A stretch of DNA of 53,709 nucleotides from an uncultured Bacteroidales bacterium (GCA_902784425.1 CACZUS010000010.1:1-53709); one strand, 5' to 3'. Shown: positions 16,261 to 25,909, counted from the first letter of the stretch. The notes: generated by a model from the letters alone, not told the origin. Numbers and translations are program-made.

Positions 16261-18177
16261 ATGGAAAATAAAGAAGTAGGATTCGTCCGCGTTGCCAGTG
16301 CTATCCCAGTGGTAGAGATAGCTAATCCTAAAGTGAATGCCGATAGAATCATATCGCTGATAGAAAAAGCAGCACAAGAGAATGTTAAAGTTGTATGTTT
16401 CCCAGAACTTTGTCTTACGGGTTATACTTGTTCCGACCTCTTTTATCAACGCACTTTGATTGAAGAGACGCAAAGACAACTCCTTAGAATAAATGAGGTG
16501 GCTGGCAGGTATGGACTCTATGCCATTGTAGGGGCGCCTTACTATCGTGAGGGTAAACTATATAATGCCGCTTTCGTGGCTGGTACGGGCGACCAATTCT
16601 TCCATACAGAGGTGGATAAACAATACTTGCCAAGCAATAATGAGTTTTACGAGAAACGTTGGTTCACACCGGGATTCGGTGAGAAGAGACAGATCTTTGA
16701 GGTCGATGGACTAAGATTCGGTATTGAGATTTGCGAAGACTTATGGATGCCTGAATCCCCAAGTGACGAGCTCTGTCTGGCGGGTGCGGAGATCATCTTC
16801 AACCTCTCTGCCAGTGACGAACTGATTGGCAAGGAGGCTTACCGCCGTCAATTGGTGAGGCAGAAGTCTGCCACGAATGTGTGTGCCTACATCTATACGG
16901 GCTCTGGGTTCGGGGAAAGCAGTACCGACCTTGTCTTCTCTGGTACAGCCATCCTCACTGAAAACGGTAGTCTGTTGGCTACGTCAGAACGTTTCTCTTT
17001 CAAAGAACAGCTCACCGTTGCCGATATTGACGTACAGCGATTGCAGGCGGATCGTCTGCGCAACTCCGCTTTCATCATCGGTAATCAGAATCCTAACAAG
17101 AAAAACGAGATTGAAATCACGCACCTTGATTCAATCGAGATATATGCCAATCCATCGGATGTGACTCGCACATTCGCACCTCATCCGTTTGTTCCGCCAG
17201 AGGACGAGATGAAGACTCGTTGCAACGAGATCTTTTCCATTCAAGTGGGTGGACTGGCAACCCGCTTGTATCACACCGGCATCCAAAAGGCGGTTGTGGG
17301 CATTAGCGGAGGTCTCGACTCTACACTCGCACTGCTTGTGATGGTGAAGACATTCGACAAACTAGGTCTTCCGCGTAAAAACATTGTTGGCATCACAATG
17401 CCTGGTTTTGGTACCACCGGTCGTACCTATCACAATTCACTCAATATGATGAAGAGTCTGGGTATCTCTATCAAGGAGGTAGATATCAAACCAGCATGCT
17501 TGCAGCACCTAAAGGATATTGATCATGACCTTTCCGTTCTGGATGTCACTTACGAGAATACACAGGCGCGTGAGAGAACTCAGATCTTGATGGATTATGC
17601 CAATAAGATTGGTGGATTGGTGGTTGGAACGGGCGACTTGTCTGAGTTGGTGTTGGGTTGGGCAACCTACAACGGCGACCACATGAGTATGTATGCTGTC
17701 AATACATCGATTCCGAAGACATTGGTGAGATACTTGGTGAAATATGCGGCTCTTTATGAGATGGATGAGGCCGCAAAGGAGACGTTGTTGGATGTCTGCG
17801 ACACACCCGTCAGTCCGGAACTTCTTCCTGCCGACGACAAAGGAGAGATTGCACAAAAGACAGAAGATTTGGTGGGACCTTACGAACTACATGATTTCTT
17901 CATCTACTACACCCTTCGTTTCGGTTTGTCACCTACAAAGATTTACTTTATGGCACGCAAGGCGTTTGAAGGTAAATATGATAATGCGACGATATTGAAG
18001 TGGATGCGCACGTTCTATTGGCGTTTCTTTGCACAACAGTTTAAGAGAAGCTGTATGCCAGATGGTCCGAAGGTGGGTAGTGTCAACCTCTCACCACGAG
18101 GTGATTGGAGAATGCCAAGCGATGCATCCAGCAAAATATGGATTGAAGAGGTGGAACGTTTAACAAAAAATATATAA
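16261..18177 (+). CDS. nadE: Glutamine-dependent NAD+ synthetase
   Basis: Last step of NAD synthesis: amidates deamido-NAD using ATP and ammonia from glutamine. The N-terminal nitrilase-type glutaminase (about 1-300) shows the Glu-Lys-Cys set: FPELCLTGY near 48, TEVDKQYLP near 121, and the nucleophile C158 in GIEICEDLW. The C-terminal synthetase has the ATP pyrophosphatase loop SGGLDS at 349-354 and a GTGDLSEL segment. The 638-residue length is normal for the two-domain form. The stop is two bases before the next start, so the following lipoprotein gene is probably cotranscribed. Confidence 0.96.
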   Translation: MENKEVGFVRVASAIPVVEIANPKVNADRIISLIEKAAQENVKVVCFPELCLTGYTCSDLFYQRTLIEETQRQLLRINEVAGRYGLYAIVGAPYYREGKLYNAAFVAGTGDQFFHTEVDKQYLPSNNEFYEKRWFTPGFGEKRQIFEVDGLRFGIEICEDLWMPESPSDELCLAGAEIIFNLSASDELIGKEAYRRQLVRQKSATNVCAYIYTGSGFGESSTDLVFSGTAILTENGSLLATSERFSFKEQLTVADIDVQRLQADRLRNSAFIIGNQNPNKKNEIEITHLDSIEIYANPSDVTRTFAPHPFVPPEDEMKTRCNEIFSIQVGGLATRLYHTGIQKAVVGISGGLDSTLALLVMVKTFDKLGLPRKNIVGITMPGFGTTGRTYHNSLNMMKSLGISIKEVDIKPACLQHLKDIDHDLSVLDVTYENTQARERTQILMDYANKIGGLVVGTGDLSELVLGWATYNGDHMSMYAVNTSIPKTLVRYLVKYAALYEMDEAAKETLLDVCDTPVSPELLPADDKGEIAQKTEDLVGPYELHDFFIYYTLRFGLSPTKIYFMARKAFEGKYDNATILKWMRTFYWRFFAQQFKRSCMPDGPKVGSVNLSPRGDWRMPSDASSKIWIEEVERLTKNI

Positions 18178-18179
18178 TC

Positions 18180-18884
18180 ATGAAAAAAGAAATTTTCATT
18201 CTAGCAACGGTTGTATTATGTGCTTGCGGTGGTTCGAACACAAATCAAGAGCAACGTTCAGATACATTGAGTAAGGAGCTTCCTGAAGATACGGTAGTGG
18301 TAGAGAAGAAACTACCTTCATTTACCTCTCCCGACCGCCAATTTATGGATGTGCGTGGCAATGTTTCCAAATTGTCTGTTCAGACAACCAATTGTGACTC
18401 TACATGGAATGGCAAGCTTGAACATGTAGAATGGATGGATAAGACATACACATTCGATCAAAAAGGTGTTCTTGCTTTCGATACGAAGGAAAAAATCAGA
18501 CTTTCCCGCAACGATAATGGACAAATCACAAAGAAGGAAGTCTATGTGGAAGACTTTGGAATTTATATTTCCGAAGGATATGTTTATAATGAACAAGGAA
18601 TGTTAGATTCTCTGATTTCCAATGGACTAGAATGTCAAAAGAAAAAGAGTTTCACGTATGACAATGATTTAGAATGTGTTTCCACTGTTGAACCCTCTAT
18701 GGGAGAAGGCGAATATCTTTATACAGATGTCATGGAATATTTCAATATTGTGGAACGAGACAGTTTGGGTAACTGGACAAAACGTCGTGTAACCACTGTT
18801 AATAAGTATTCTCAGGACGGAAAGAATATTGAGAAAGAGGAAAGAGAGTATCGTATAGAGACGAGAGAAATTTCTTATTATTAA
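18180..18884 (+). CDS. Unknown lipoprotein cotranscribed with nadE
   Basis: 234 residues with a lipoprotein signal: a short basic start, a hydrophobic run, then VVLCAC with the lipid-modified Cys near residue 16, followed by a Ser/Asn/Gln-rich tether. The mature part contains YD/RHS-like strand pairs (WMDKTYTFDQKGVLAFDTKEK, GYVYNEQGMLDSL) resembling the beta repeats of Bacteroidota outer-membrane lipoproteins. I do not recognise a family. It starts two bases after the nadE stop. It should be anchored in the periplasm or on the cell surface. Confidence 0.8.
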   Translation: MKKEIFILATVVLCACGGSNTNQEQRSDTLSKELPEDTVVVEKKLPSFTSPDRQFMDVRGNVSKLSVQTTNCDSTWNGKLEHVEWMDKTYTFDQKGVLAFDTKEKIRLSRNDNGQITKKEVYVEDFGIYISEGYVYNEQGMLDSLISNGLECQKKKSFTYDNDLECVSTVEPSMGEGEYLYTDVMEYFNIVERDSLGNWTKRRVTTVNKYSQDGKNIEKEEREYRIETREISYY

Positions 18885-18928
18885 AATAATAAAGGAGAGT
18901 TACAATGGATTCGGTGTGCCATGTTCGG

Positions 18929-18946
18929 AATAATCCATGGATTATT
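18929..18946. repeat. 18-base perfect palindrome
   Basis: AATAATCCATGGATTATT reads the same on both strands. It lies in the gap between the lipoprotein and the ATPase/nuclease gene, inside a 16-codon frame (18905-18955) preceded by AAGGAGAG. No other copy was noticed in the window. Confidence 0.6.
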
Positions 18947-19023
18947 GTTCGATGAAAGAAATCGCACGCATGATGTAACGGACGCCACACGCGACGTCCC
19001 AATGGCAAAAAAAACAGACCTGT

Positions 19024-19055
19024 TTTGCGAAACGTATCTAATTTTATTATCTTTG
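19024..19055 (+). promoter_or_regulatory. Promoter of the AAA-ATPase/PD-(D/E)XK gene
   Basis: TTTG (19024-19027) and TATCTTTG (19048-19055) are separated by 20 bases, a near-ideal Bacteroidota promoter. Transcription would begin near 19062, which supports the start at 19132 or the nearby upstream ATGs. Confidence 0.8.
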
Positions 19056-19131
19056 CAAATGTACCATTCTCCAAAGGTAGCGTATGTATCGCACCTTCAA
19101 AATGGAGATGTGCAAAACCAATAAAACTGAT

Positions 19132-20685
19132 ATGAAATATCCAATTGGCATACAGACATTTGAAGAGGTTATCAGCGGAGACTATGTTTACGTTGATAAG
19201 ACGGCACTTGTGTATCAATTAATCCAGACTGGGAAATACTATTTCATCAGTCGCCCTCGCCGTTTCGGAAAAAGTCTGCTGACCACCACGCTGGAGTCCT
19301 ATTTCCAGGGCAGAAAGGATCTTTTCAAAGGCCTTGCAATAGAGCAATTGGAGAATGAGTGGACGGAACATCCCATATTCCATTTGGATTTTTCGGGCGA
19401 CCCATACGTGGAAGAGAATACACTGAATTCAGTGATAAACGATTTTCTTGTGGAACAAGAAGAACTGTATGGCAAGCGAGAGAGCGAGACGACGTTCGGA
19501 CTTCGTTTTGCAGGTGTGGTGCGTAGAGCCTACGAGAAGACGGGACAGAAAGCTGTAATCTTGATAGATGAGTATGACAAGCCACTGACGGATGTTATGG
19601 ACAACCTTGAGTTGAAGGAGCGAAACAGAGTTACGCTACAAGGTCTCTATGGTATATTGAAGAAGGCGGATAAATACATACGCTTTGCATTTCTGACGGG
19701 TGTTACCCGTTATGGCAAATTGGGCATTTTCAGTGCGGCCAACAATCCAGAAGATATCTCAATGTCAGATGATTATTCGTCAATCTGTGGTATCACGGAG
19801 GAGGAACTGCACTCCTATTTCGATGATGAAGTGCAGGCTTTTGCGGATAAACTGAGTGTGGGTAAAGATGAGTTGTATCTCCGTCTGAAACGCAAATTCA
19901 ATGGTTACCGTTTCTCTATTAATGGCGAGAGCGTTTATAATCCATATAGTTTGTTGGGTTCGTTGAAATCTAAGATATTGGAAAATAAATGGTTCGCTAC
20001 CGGCACACCGAGTTTCTTGGCTCTGATGTTGAAGAATAACATATTCGAGCTATCCAAACTGGAGGATGGACTTAATGCCACGGCAGAGAGTATGTCGTCG
20101 TTCGGTAATGATGAAGACAACCTTACGGCTGCCCTCTATCAGAGTGGTTATTTGACCATCAAAGACTTTGATGGCAGAGAGTATTACCATCTCGGATTCC
20201 CTAATGAAGAGGTGAAGGATGGTTTTGTCAGATACTTAATGAAGGAATTTTCTGGAAGGGACAGAAGTGAATTAGATGGAGATATAAAGAACTTGAGAGA
20301 TATGATCGAGGCAGACGATGTTGAAGGTTTTATGACTCAGATACAGATGATTATGGGGCAAATACCGTTTGAAAACAAGGAGCCCGATATGATAGAACTT
20401 CATTTTCGCAATATGATCTATCTGATGATACGCTCAACGGGACATGAAGTAACGTTGGAACGCCCTGTTCTGGGTGGACGAATCGATATTTTCTTTGAAA
20501 CAGAGAAATGTGCCTACATCATAGAGTGCAAACGAAACTTGTCTGCCAAGGAGGCATTGGCTCAGATAGATGAGAAGAGATATGACAAGAAAATATCAGC
20601 CCCAGATAAAAAGAGGGTGAAGATAGGAGTGAATCTCAGCACTGAAGATCGTAATATTGTGGAGTGGGTGATACAATCATTGTGA
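19132..20685 (+). CDS. AAA-ATPase-like protein with C-terminal PD-(D/E)XK nuclease domain
   Basis: Member of the large AAA-ATPase-like / DUF1703 group that is highly expanded in Bacteroidota; function unknown, possibly mobile or defence-related. The N-terminus KYPIGIQTFEEV...YVDKT is the family signature. The Walker A-like loop is RPRRFGKS (41-48), Walker B is VILIDEYDKPL. The C-terminal nuclease core has GGRIDIFF with D452, then E465-C466-K467, a complete D...ExK set. The ATG at 19132 is preferred because the family starts at MKYPIGI; the frame is open to 19084. 517 residues. Confidence 0.9.
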   Translation: MKYPIGIQTFEEVISGDYVYVDKTALVYQLIQTGKYYFISRPRRFGKSLLTTTLESYFQGRKDLFKGLAIEQLENEWTEHPIFHLDFSGDPYVEENTLNSVINDFLVEQEELYGKRESETTFGLRFAGVVRRAYEKTGQKAVILIDEYDKPLTDVMDNLELKERNRVTLQGLYGILKKADKYIRFAFLTGVTRYGKLGIFSAANNPEDISMSDDYSSICGITEEELHSYFDDEVQAFADKLSVGKDELYLRLKRKFNGYRFSINGESVYNPYSLLGSLKSKILENKWFATGTPSFLALMLKNNIFELSKLEDGLNATAESMSSFGNDEDNLTAALYQSGYLTIKDFDGREYYHLGFPNEEVKDGFVRYLMKEFSGRDRSELDGDIKNLRDMIEADDVEGFMTQIQMIMGQIPFENKEPDMIELHFRNMIYLMIRSTGHEVTLERPVLGGRIDIFFETEKCAYIIECKRNLSAKEALAQIDEKRYDKKISAPDKKRVKIGVNLSTEDRNIVEWVIQSL

Positions 20686-20731
20686 ATGTTTCATCGTTGA
20701 AAAAAAGTAACCCACCTAAAAATTTTTTTTT

Positions 20732-21412
20732 ATGAAAGAGATAATCAAATTTTTGCGTGAATTGCAAAAAAACAATCATACAGAATGGTTTCATGCTCAT
20801 CGAAAAGAGTATGAGGCAGCACGTGATCGTTTCGGTCAATTCGCTATGAAACTGATAGCTGGTGTGGCTCAGTTTGATAAGAGCACGGAAGGTTTGGAGT
20901 TGAAAGACTGTACTTATCGTATTAATCGTGATATTCGGTTCTCTGCGGATAAGTCTCCCTATAAAACACATTTCGGCGTTTTTATCGCTCCCGGTGGTAA
21001 GAAATCAGGACATGCCGGCTACTATTTCCACCTCTCTGTGGGTGGTACAGGTTATCCTGATGAGAGTATGGTCGCCATCGGTCATTATTGCTATGATAAG
21101 AAAGTGGTGGAAATCGTTCGTGAGGATTTGCAAGATGATGGAAAAAGATTCGATAAGTATATACAGACTGCAGCAAAGGACGGACTTCGCTTGGATTATA
21201 CCGATGCCTTAAAGAAAGTGCCGAAAGATTTGGCTGACTTCCCTTATAAAGATTATTGGCGTCTAAAGACATATTGTTTGGATAAACCGTTGGATGATTC
21301 TTTTGTTTGCGATGAGCACTTGTTGGAACATCTACTGGATATCTTCAAGAGAAATCAACCATTCGTTGCTTATTTAAATCAAGTGATAGATTACACCAAG
21401 GAGGAAGATTAG
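20732..21412 (+). CDS. DUF2461 family protein
   Basis: 226 residues. The opening FLRELQKNNHTEWFHAHRKEY and the middle segment YRINRDIRFSADKSPYKTHFG are the hallmarks of DUF2461 (TIGR02453), a conserved family of unknown biochemical role. No signal or membrane segments. The stop codon directly abuts the ATG of the EamA transporter gene, so the two are translationally linked. Confidence 0.88.
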   Translation: MKEIIKFLRELQKNNHTEWFHAHRKEYEAARDRFGQFAMKLIAGVAQFDKSTEGLELKDCTYRINRDIRFSADKSPYKTHFGVFIAPGGKKSGHAGYYFHLSVGGTGYPDESMVAIGHYCYDKKVVEIVREDLQDDGKRFDKYIQTAAKDGLRLDYTDALKKVPKDLADFPYKDYWRLKTYCLDKPLDDSFVCDEHLLEHLLDIFKRNQPFVAYLNQVIDYTKEED

Positions 21413-22345
21413 ATGTCTGCGAAGAAAAACCCTATTCGTAAAGGAATCTTTTTTGCGGTGTTAGCCGCTGTTCTATATGCGATAAATGCTCCGTTTTCAA
21501 AAATTGTCTTGGAACACATGCCACCTATTCTGATGGCTGGGTTCCTTTACGTCGGTTCTGCTTTGGCTATGTTGATGGTGGGTGGAATGCGTATGTTGCA
21601 TGGACGTATCGGACTCGAGAAGAGTCTGGAAGAGAAGGAGTGGCCCTACATAGTGGCCATGATTCTACTGGATGTGATTTCCCCTGTCTGTTTGATGATG
21701 GGCTTGAAGATGACAACAGCAGAAAACGCTTCACTACTAAGCAATTTTGAGGTGGTTGTGACGGCTCTGCTCGCCTTGCTCTTTTTTAAAGAAAAAATCA
21801 GCCGACGTTTGTGGGTGGGCATTCTCTTCGTGACAGTCTCGTGTTGTGTCCTCTCTTTCGAAGATATGGATAGTCTCCGCTTCTCGAATGGTTCCCTTCT
21901 TGTTGTCCTTTCCGCTTTCTGTTGGGGATTGGATAATAACTGTACGAAGATGATATCTGATAAGGATCCTCTACAGATTGTTTTACTGAAAGGTCTTTTC
22001 TCTGGTACTATTGCTTTGGGCGTTGGCTTTTATATGGGGGAGACAATCGAATCTGTATGGATGGTGGTGGCAGCCTTGGTGGTGGGACTGATTTCATACG
22101 GTATGAGTGTCTATGTGGATATCTACGCACAACGCTATTTGGGTGCTGCTCGTACCAGTGCATATTATGCCATTTCTCCTTTTATTGCGACGGGTCTCTC
22201 ATTGTTAATCTTTCAACAAATACCACCTAAAGTCTATTGGATTGGTCTGGTTTTGATGGCTGTCGGAGCATGGTTGTGCTCTCGTGACACACCTCTTATC
22301 AATATCAATCCTAATCGTTCGATGGAGAAAAAAGAGAAAAATTAA
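21413..22345 (+). CDS. EamA/DMT-family transporter
   Basis: Inner-membrane permease of the drug/metabolite transporter superfamily. 310 residues with about ten hydrophobic helices and two EamA repeats; the first helix is FAVLAAVLYAINAPFSK and the second repeat begins near SAFCWGLDNNCTKMI. Substrate cannot be told from sequence; members export amino acids, purines or other metabolites. It starts immediately after the DUF2461 stop. Confidence 0.88.
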   Translation: MSAKKNPIRKGIFFAVLAAVLYAINAPFSKIVLEHMPPILMAGFLYVGSALAMLMVGGMRMLHGRIGLEKSLEEKEWPYIVAMILLDVISPVCLMMGLKMTTAENASLLSNFEVVVTALLALLFFKEKISRRLWVGILFVTVSCCVLSFEDMDSLRFSNGSLLVVLSAFCWGLDNNCTKMISDKDPLQIVLLKGLFSGTIALGVGFYMGETIESVWMVVAALVVGLISYGMSVYVDIYAQRYLGAARTSAYYAISPFIATGLSLLIFQQIPPKVYWIGLVLMAVGAWLCSRDTPLININPNRSMEKKEKN

Positions 22346-22360
22346 AGCACTTTTTCTTAT

Positions 22361-22383
22361 AAACCTACTAATTTGATAGGTTT
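22361..22383 (+). terminator. Weak hairpin after the EamA gene
   Basis: AAACCTA (22361-22367) pairs with TAGGTTT (22377-22383) around a nine-base loop. There is no clean T run, so termination is uncertain. Confidence 0.4.
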
Positions 22384-22510
22384 GTGAAATGTTAAAGTGT
22401 TCTTTTATGTGAAATTTTATTCTAAAATATACATGTGTTTTAGAATATTATTTTGTTTTGGCTTGTTTGTATGGTCTTGTTTGGTGAAATTATTTGAATT
22501 TAGTAGAATA

Positions 22511-22542
22511 TTTGTCTGCTAATTGCGTTCAGTCTATATTTG
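22511..22542 (+). promoter_or_regulatory. Promoter of metE
   Basis: TTTG (22511-22514) and TATATTTG (22535-22542) are 20 bases apart. Transcription would begin near 22549, only about 25 bases before the start codon, too short for a SAM or cobalamin riboswitch. Confidence 0.8.
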
Positions 22543-22573
22543 CAAGAAAAAAATAATATTGTAAATAATAGAT

Positions 22574-24925
22574 ATGAAACAAATCAAGACAAATGTGTTG
22601 GGGCTTCCCAGAATGGGTCAAAACAGAGAGTTGAAAAAAGCCCTTGAAAGTTTTTGGTCGGGCAAAATTTCCGAATCCGATTTAAAATCGTGTGGCAAGA
22701 CCATTAAGAGTTATAATTGGAAGAGACTATCTGACGCTGGGGTTTCTCTGATTCCGTCTAATGATTTCTCTTACTACGATCATGTACTTGACTTGTCGTT
22801 AACCTTAGGTGTTATTCCTTCAAGATATAACGGACTTAAGAACGACATCACAAACCTCTATTTTGCCATGGCTCATGGTATTCAGAAAGAGGGTCAGGAT
22901 GTGATTGCAATGGAGATGACCAAGTGGTTTGATACAAACTATCACTATATTGTACCTGAGTTTGCTAAGAATCAACAGTTTAGTTTGTTCTATAACAAAC
23001 CTCTTCAGGAGTTTAACGAAGCATTGTCACTTGGTTATAAGACTAAACCTGTGGTACTTGGACCTATTTCCTATTTGTTGCTTGGTAAATTCGAGCATCA
23101 ACACAGTGAGGAGTCGGCTTGTTCATGTGGTTGTGGTGGTTCTCATAATCATACCAATCGAGATGAAAACTTAGATTTGTTATCCAATCTGTTGCCTGCT
23201 TACATTGAGTTGTTGCAATCGTTGGAGAAGGGTGGGGCAGAGTTCATTCAGATTGATGAGCCTTATCTTGCATTGGATATAACGGAGAAAACGGCTAATG
23301 CTTATAAAGAAGCTTATAAGAAAATAGCAGAGAATACAACTCTTAAAACAATCATCACTACTTATTTTGAAGGATTGGGCGACAATTTAGATTTGGCTGT
23401 TTCTCTGCCTAGTTATGCGTTGCATGTAGACCTTGTTAGTGATGAGAAGCAGATAGATGCTTTGTTAAAGAAATTGCCTGCAAATAAGGTGCTCTCTTTG
23501 GGATTGGTAGAGGGACGTAATATTTGGATCAACGATTTGGAGAACTCAGCCAATATTGTGAAGAAAGCGGTTGCTGCATTGGGTGCAGATCGTGTGATTC
23601 TGGGTGCTTCTTGTTCCTTCCTGCATGTGCCATGTGATTTAACACAGGAGACTAATGAGAATAGCTTGCCATCGGAAGTGAAATCATGGCTTGCCTTTGC
23701 ATGGCAGAAAGTGAATGAACTTGAGGTGGTGGCAGAGTTGGCAAGTGCTCATCCTGAAGCGAAGTCGGTTGCCAGTTTAGAGGACAATAAGAGTGCGTTA
23801 TCTGCTAGAAAATTCTCTTCCCTTATTCACAACCAGAATGTGAAAAAGAGATTGTCAGAATTGAAACCAGAGGATGAAAGAAGAGTCTCTGAATACAGCA
23901 AACGTGCCCTTCTTCAACATAAAAGACTAAACTTGCCTCTTTATCCGACTACAACCATCGGTTCATTCCCACAAACAAAGGAGGTTAGAGCATGGCGCTC
24001 CTTGCATAAGAAGGGAGAGATGTCGGATGCAGAATACAAGGCTAATTTGCAAAAAGCTATCAAAGATTGTATAGAATGGCAAGAAGAGATTGGTCTTGAT
24101 TGCTTGGTTCATGGTGAGTTTGAACGCAATGATATGGTGGAGTATTTTGGAGAGCAGTTAGCTGGATTTGCGTTCACTCAGAATGGTTGGGTTCAAAGTT
24201 ATGGTTCCCGTTGTGTAAAACCTCCTGTTATCTTCGGTGATGTGAGTCGTCCGTTCCCAATGACAGTAGAATGGAGTAGTTATGCTCAGAGTCTGACGAA
24301 GAAGCATGTTAAAGGAATGTTGACGGGTCCTGTCACCATTTTGAAGTGGTCGTTTGTCAGAAATGATCAACCTCTGTCAGAGACATGTAAGCAGATAGCA
24401 TTGGCTATCAGAGATGAGGTGTCTGACCTTGAAAAGGCAGGTATTGCCATCATACAGATTGATGAGCCTGCCATCAGAGAGGCATTGCCATTGCGTCATT
24501 CAAAATGGAATGAATATTTGAAATGGGCGGTTAGTAGTTTCCGAATCTCTTCTTCTAGTGTATCTGATGCTACACAGATTCATACGCACATGTGTTATTC
24601 AGAGTTTAACGATATCATTCGTGAGATTGCAGATATGGATGCCGATGTGATTACGATTGAGTGCTCACGTTCACAAATGGAACTTTTGGATGTCTTCCAT
24701 GAGTTTGAATATCCAAATGAGATTGGTCCGGGTGTATATGATATCCACTCTGCGCGTGTTCCATCTGTCGAGGAGATTGTTAATCTGATGGAGAAGGCAA
24801 AGAAACTGATACCAGCCGAGCGCCTTTGGGTCAACCCGGATTGTGGTTTGAAGACAAGAGGTTGGGATGAAACACGTCTCTCTCTGATCAACATGGTGAA
24901 GGCTGCTGTGTTGTTAAGAAAATAG
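22574..24925 (+). CDS. metE: Cobalamin-independent methionine synthase with a Cys/His-rich insert
   Basis: Transfers the methyl group of 5-methyltetrahydropteroyl-triglutamate to homocysteine, forming methionine. 783 residues, about 30 more than the Escherichia coli enzyme. The catalytic zinc ligands are complete: H672, C674, E696 and C757, with the same spacing as His641, Cys643, Glu665 and Cys726 of E. coli. The N-terminal domain carries an extra loop at about 174-194 with H175, H177, C183, C185, C187, H191 and H193, which I do not know from the family and which may bind metal. It has its own promoter and is followed by a strong terminator. Confidence 0.95.
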   Translation: MKQIKTNVLGLPRMGQNRELKKALESFWSGKISESDLKSCGKTIKSYNWKRLSDAGVSLIPSNDFSYYDHVLDLSLTLGVIPSRYNGLKNDITNLYFAMAHGIQKEGQDVIAMEMTKWFDTNYHYIVPEFAKNQQFSLFYNKPLQEFNEALSLGYKTKPVVLGPISYLLLGKFEHQHSEESACSCGCGGSHNHTNRDENLDLLSNLLPAYIELLQSLEKGGAEFIQIDEPYLALDITEKTANAYKEAYKKIAENTTLKTIITTYFEGLGDNLDLAVSLPSYALHVDLVSDEKQIDALLKKLPANKVLSLGLVEGRNIWINDLENSANIVKKAVAALGADRVILGASCSFLHVPCDLTQETNENSLPSEVKSWLAFAWQKVNELEVVAELASAHPEAKSVASLEDNKSALSARKFSSLIHNQNVKKRLSELKPEDERRVSEYSKRALLQHKRLNLPLYPTTTIGSFPQTKEVRAWRSLHKKGEMSDAEYKANLQKAIKDCIEWQEEIGLDCLVHGEFERNDMVEYFGEQLAGFAFTQNGWVQSYGSRCVKPPVIFGDVSRPFPMTVEWSSYAQSLTKKHVKGMLTGPVTILKWSFVRNDQPLSETCKQIALAIRDEVSDLEKAGIAIIQIDEPAIREALPLRHSKWNEYLKWAVSSFRISSSSVSDATQIHTHMCYSEFNDIIREIADMDADVITIECSRSQMELLDVFHEFEYPNEIGPGVYDIHSARVPSVEEIVNLMEKAKKLIPAERLWVNPDCGLKTRGWDETRLSLINMVKAAVLLRK

Positions 24926-24981
24926 ATGAAATTTGTATATGCGGTGAATTGATTCACCTGTCATGTTGCAAACAGAATAAA

Positions 24982-25018
24982 AACGAAGGGTGTGATTCTC
25001 AGAATCGCACCCTTCGTT
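24982..25018. terminator. Strong bidirectional terminator between metE and the 25066 gene
   Basis: AACGAAGGGTG (24982-24992) pairs with CACCCTTCGTT (25008-25018); the stem continues through GATTCT/AGAATC (24994-25006). It separates two convergent genes. Confidence 0.88.
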
Positions 25019-25065
25019 GTTTGATACAACTATACTGTCAAAATATCTTTGTCCTCAAGATTCCG

Positions 25066-25773
25066 TTAAAATAAACCCTTTACAAAACCGACAATATCAT
25101 AATTCTGCCAAATACGAAATCCCAAGCAAACAACGGGAACAAGGATAAGTGCCAGTCTGATTTTGCCTTTTATGTCGTTGATAGGAATTCTATATAACGA
25201 TTTGATAGGAGAAAGGAAATTGATCAGATAAGCCTTTGGGTCATCCTTACTATCCTGCAACTTGTTCAAATAAGAATAAGTACTATTAACAGCACCCGAC
25301 ACATTAGATCCCAATTGAGCTGCTGTATTAGCATATTTTGAGAATTGTTCGTATGTCAAACCTGACAAAAGAGGTGATAAGAATCCGAGCTTGCCCAAGA
25401 TAAATTCCTTAGATGAGCTAAAGAGTGCAGAAGGTTCTGCCTTTTCTGAAATGATACCTACCTTACTTTGAATGTAATCGTAATTAGAGTCAATTGTTTG
25501 GTCGATAGAAGGGTCGATAATTTCAGGAGCCCTGTGCAAGACATAATATGCAACAACCCCAGCAATAACAGCAAAAAAGAACAAAATGGAAATGAAAAAT
25601 CTTAATTTGCTAAATTCACCCCATGCAAAAATAAGAGGGGTCAATACCAATGCAACAACAACACCCAAAATTAGTCCTTTAACAATAATACCAACTGCTT
25701 TAGCCCCTAAACCTTTAATAAGAGACGTTACTAGAGAGAATACAACTCCCAATATTCCACCTTCAAGCTTCAT
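25066..25773 (-). CDS. Unknown membrane protein
   Basis: 235 residues, not recognised. The N-terminus is hydrophobic and Gly/Val/Leu-rich with likely membrane helices at about 28-50 and 57-80, then a soluble part (about 85-200) rich in Ser, Tyr and Asn, and a last hydrophobic helix near 205-222. An exact -7 box (TAAATTTG, minus strand, 25819-25826) lies about 45 bases before the start. It shares no visible similarity with the membrane proteins to its right. A role in the envelope is all that can be said. Confidence 0.75.
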   Translation of the reverse strand: MKLEGGILGVVFSLVTSLIKGLGAKAVGIIVKGLILGVVVALVLTPLIFAWGEFSKLRFFISILFFFAVIAGVVAYYVLHRAPEIIDPSIDQTIDSNYDYIQSKVGIISEKAEPSALFSSSKEFILGKLGFLSPLLSGLTYEQFSKYANTAAQLGSNVSGAVNSTYSYLNKLQDSKDDPKAYLINFLSPIKSLYRIPINDIKGKIRLALILVPVVCLGFRIWQNYDIVGFVKGLF

Positions 25774-25881
25774 ATATTCAATTTGTTTTTTAGTTTAAAT
25801 AAATTCAATGAATCTTTGCAAATTTATAAAAAAAACGGAAATCAATATCTGTTTTTGCAACAATTAGAAAATCATACTATT

Positions 25882-25909
25882 GTAGAGATGCAAAATTTTG
25901 CGTCTCTGT
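25882..25909. repeat. Dispersed palindromic repeat, variant with A/T core
   Basis: The outer arms GTAGAGA and TCTCTGT match the family at 12989, but the centre is GCAAAATTTTGC instead of the usual CGGCCG core. It lies between two divergent genes. Confidence 0.65.

Noticed and set aside
22346-22573. SAM or cobalamin riboswitch upstream of metE
   Set aside because: The promoter at 22511-22542 leaves a leader of about 25 bases, too short for either class.
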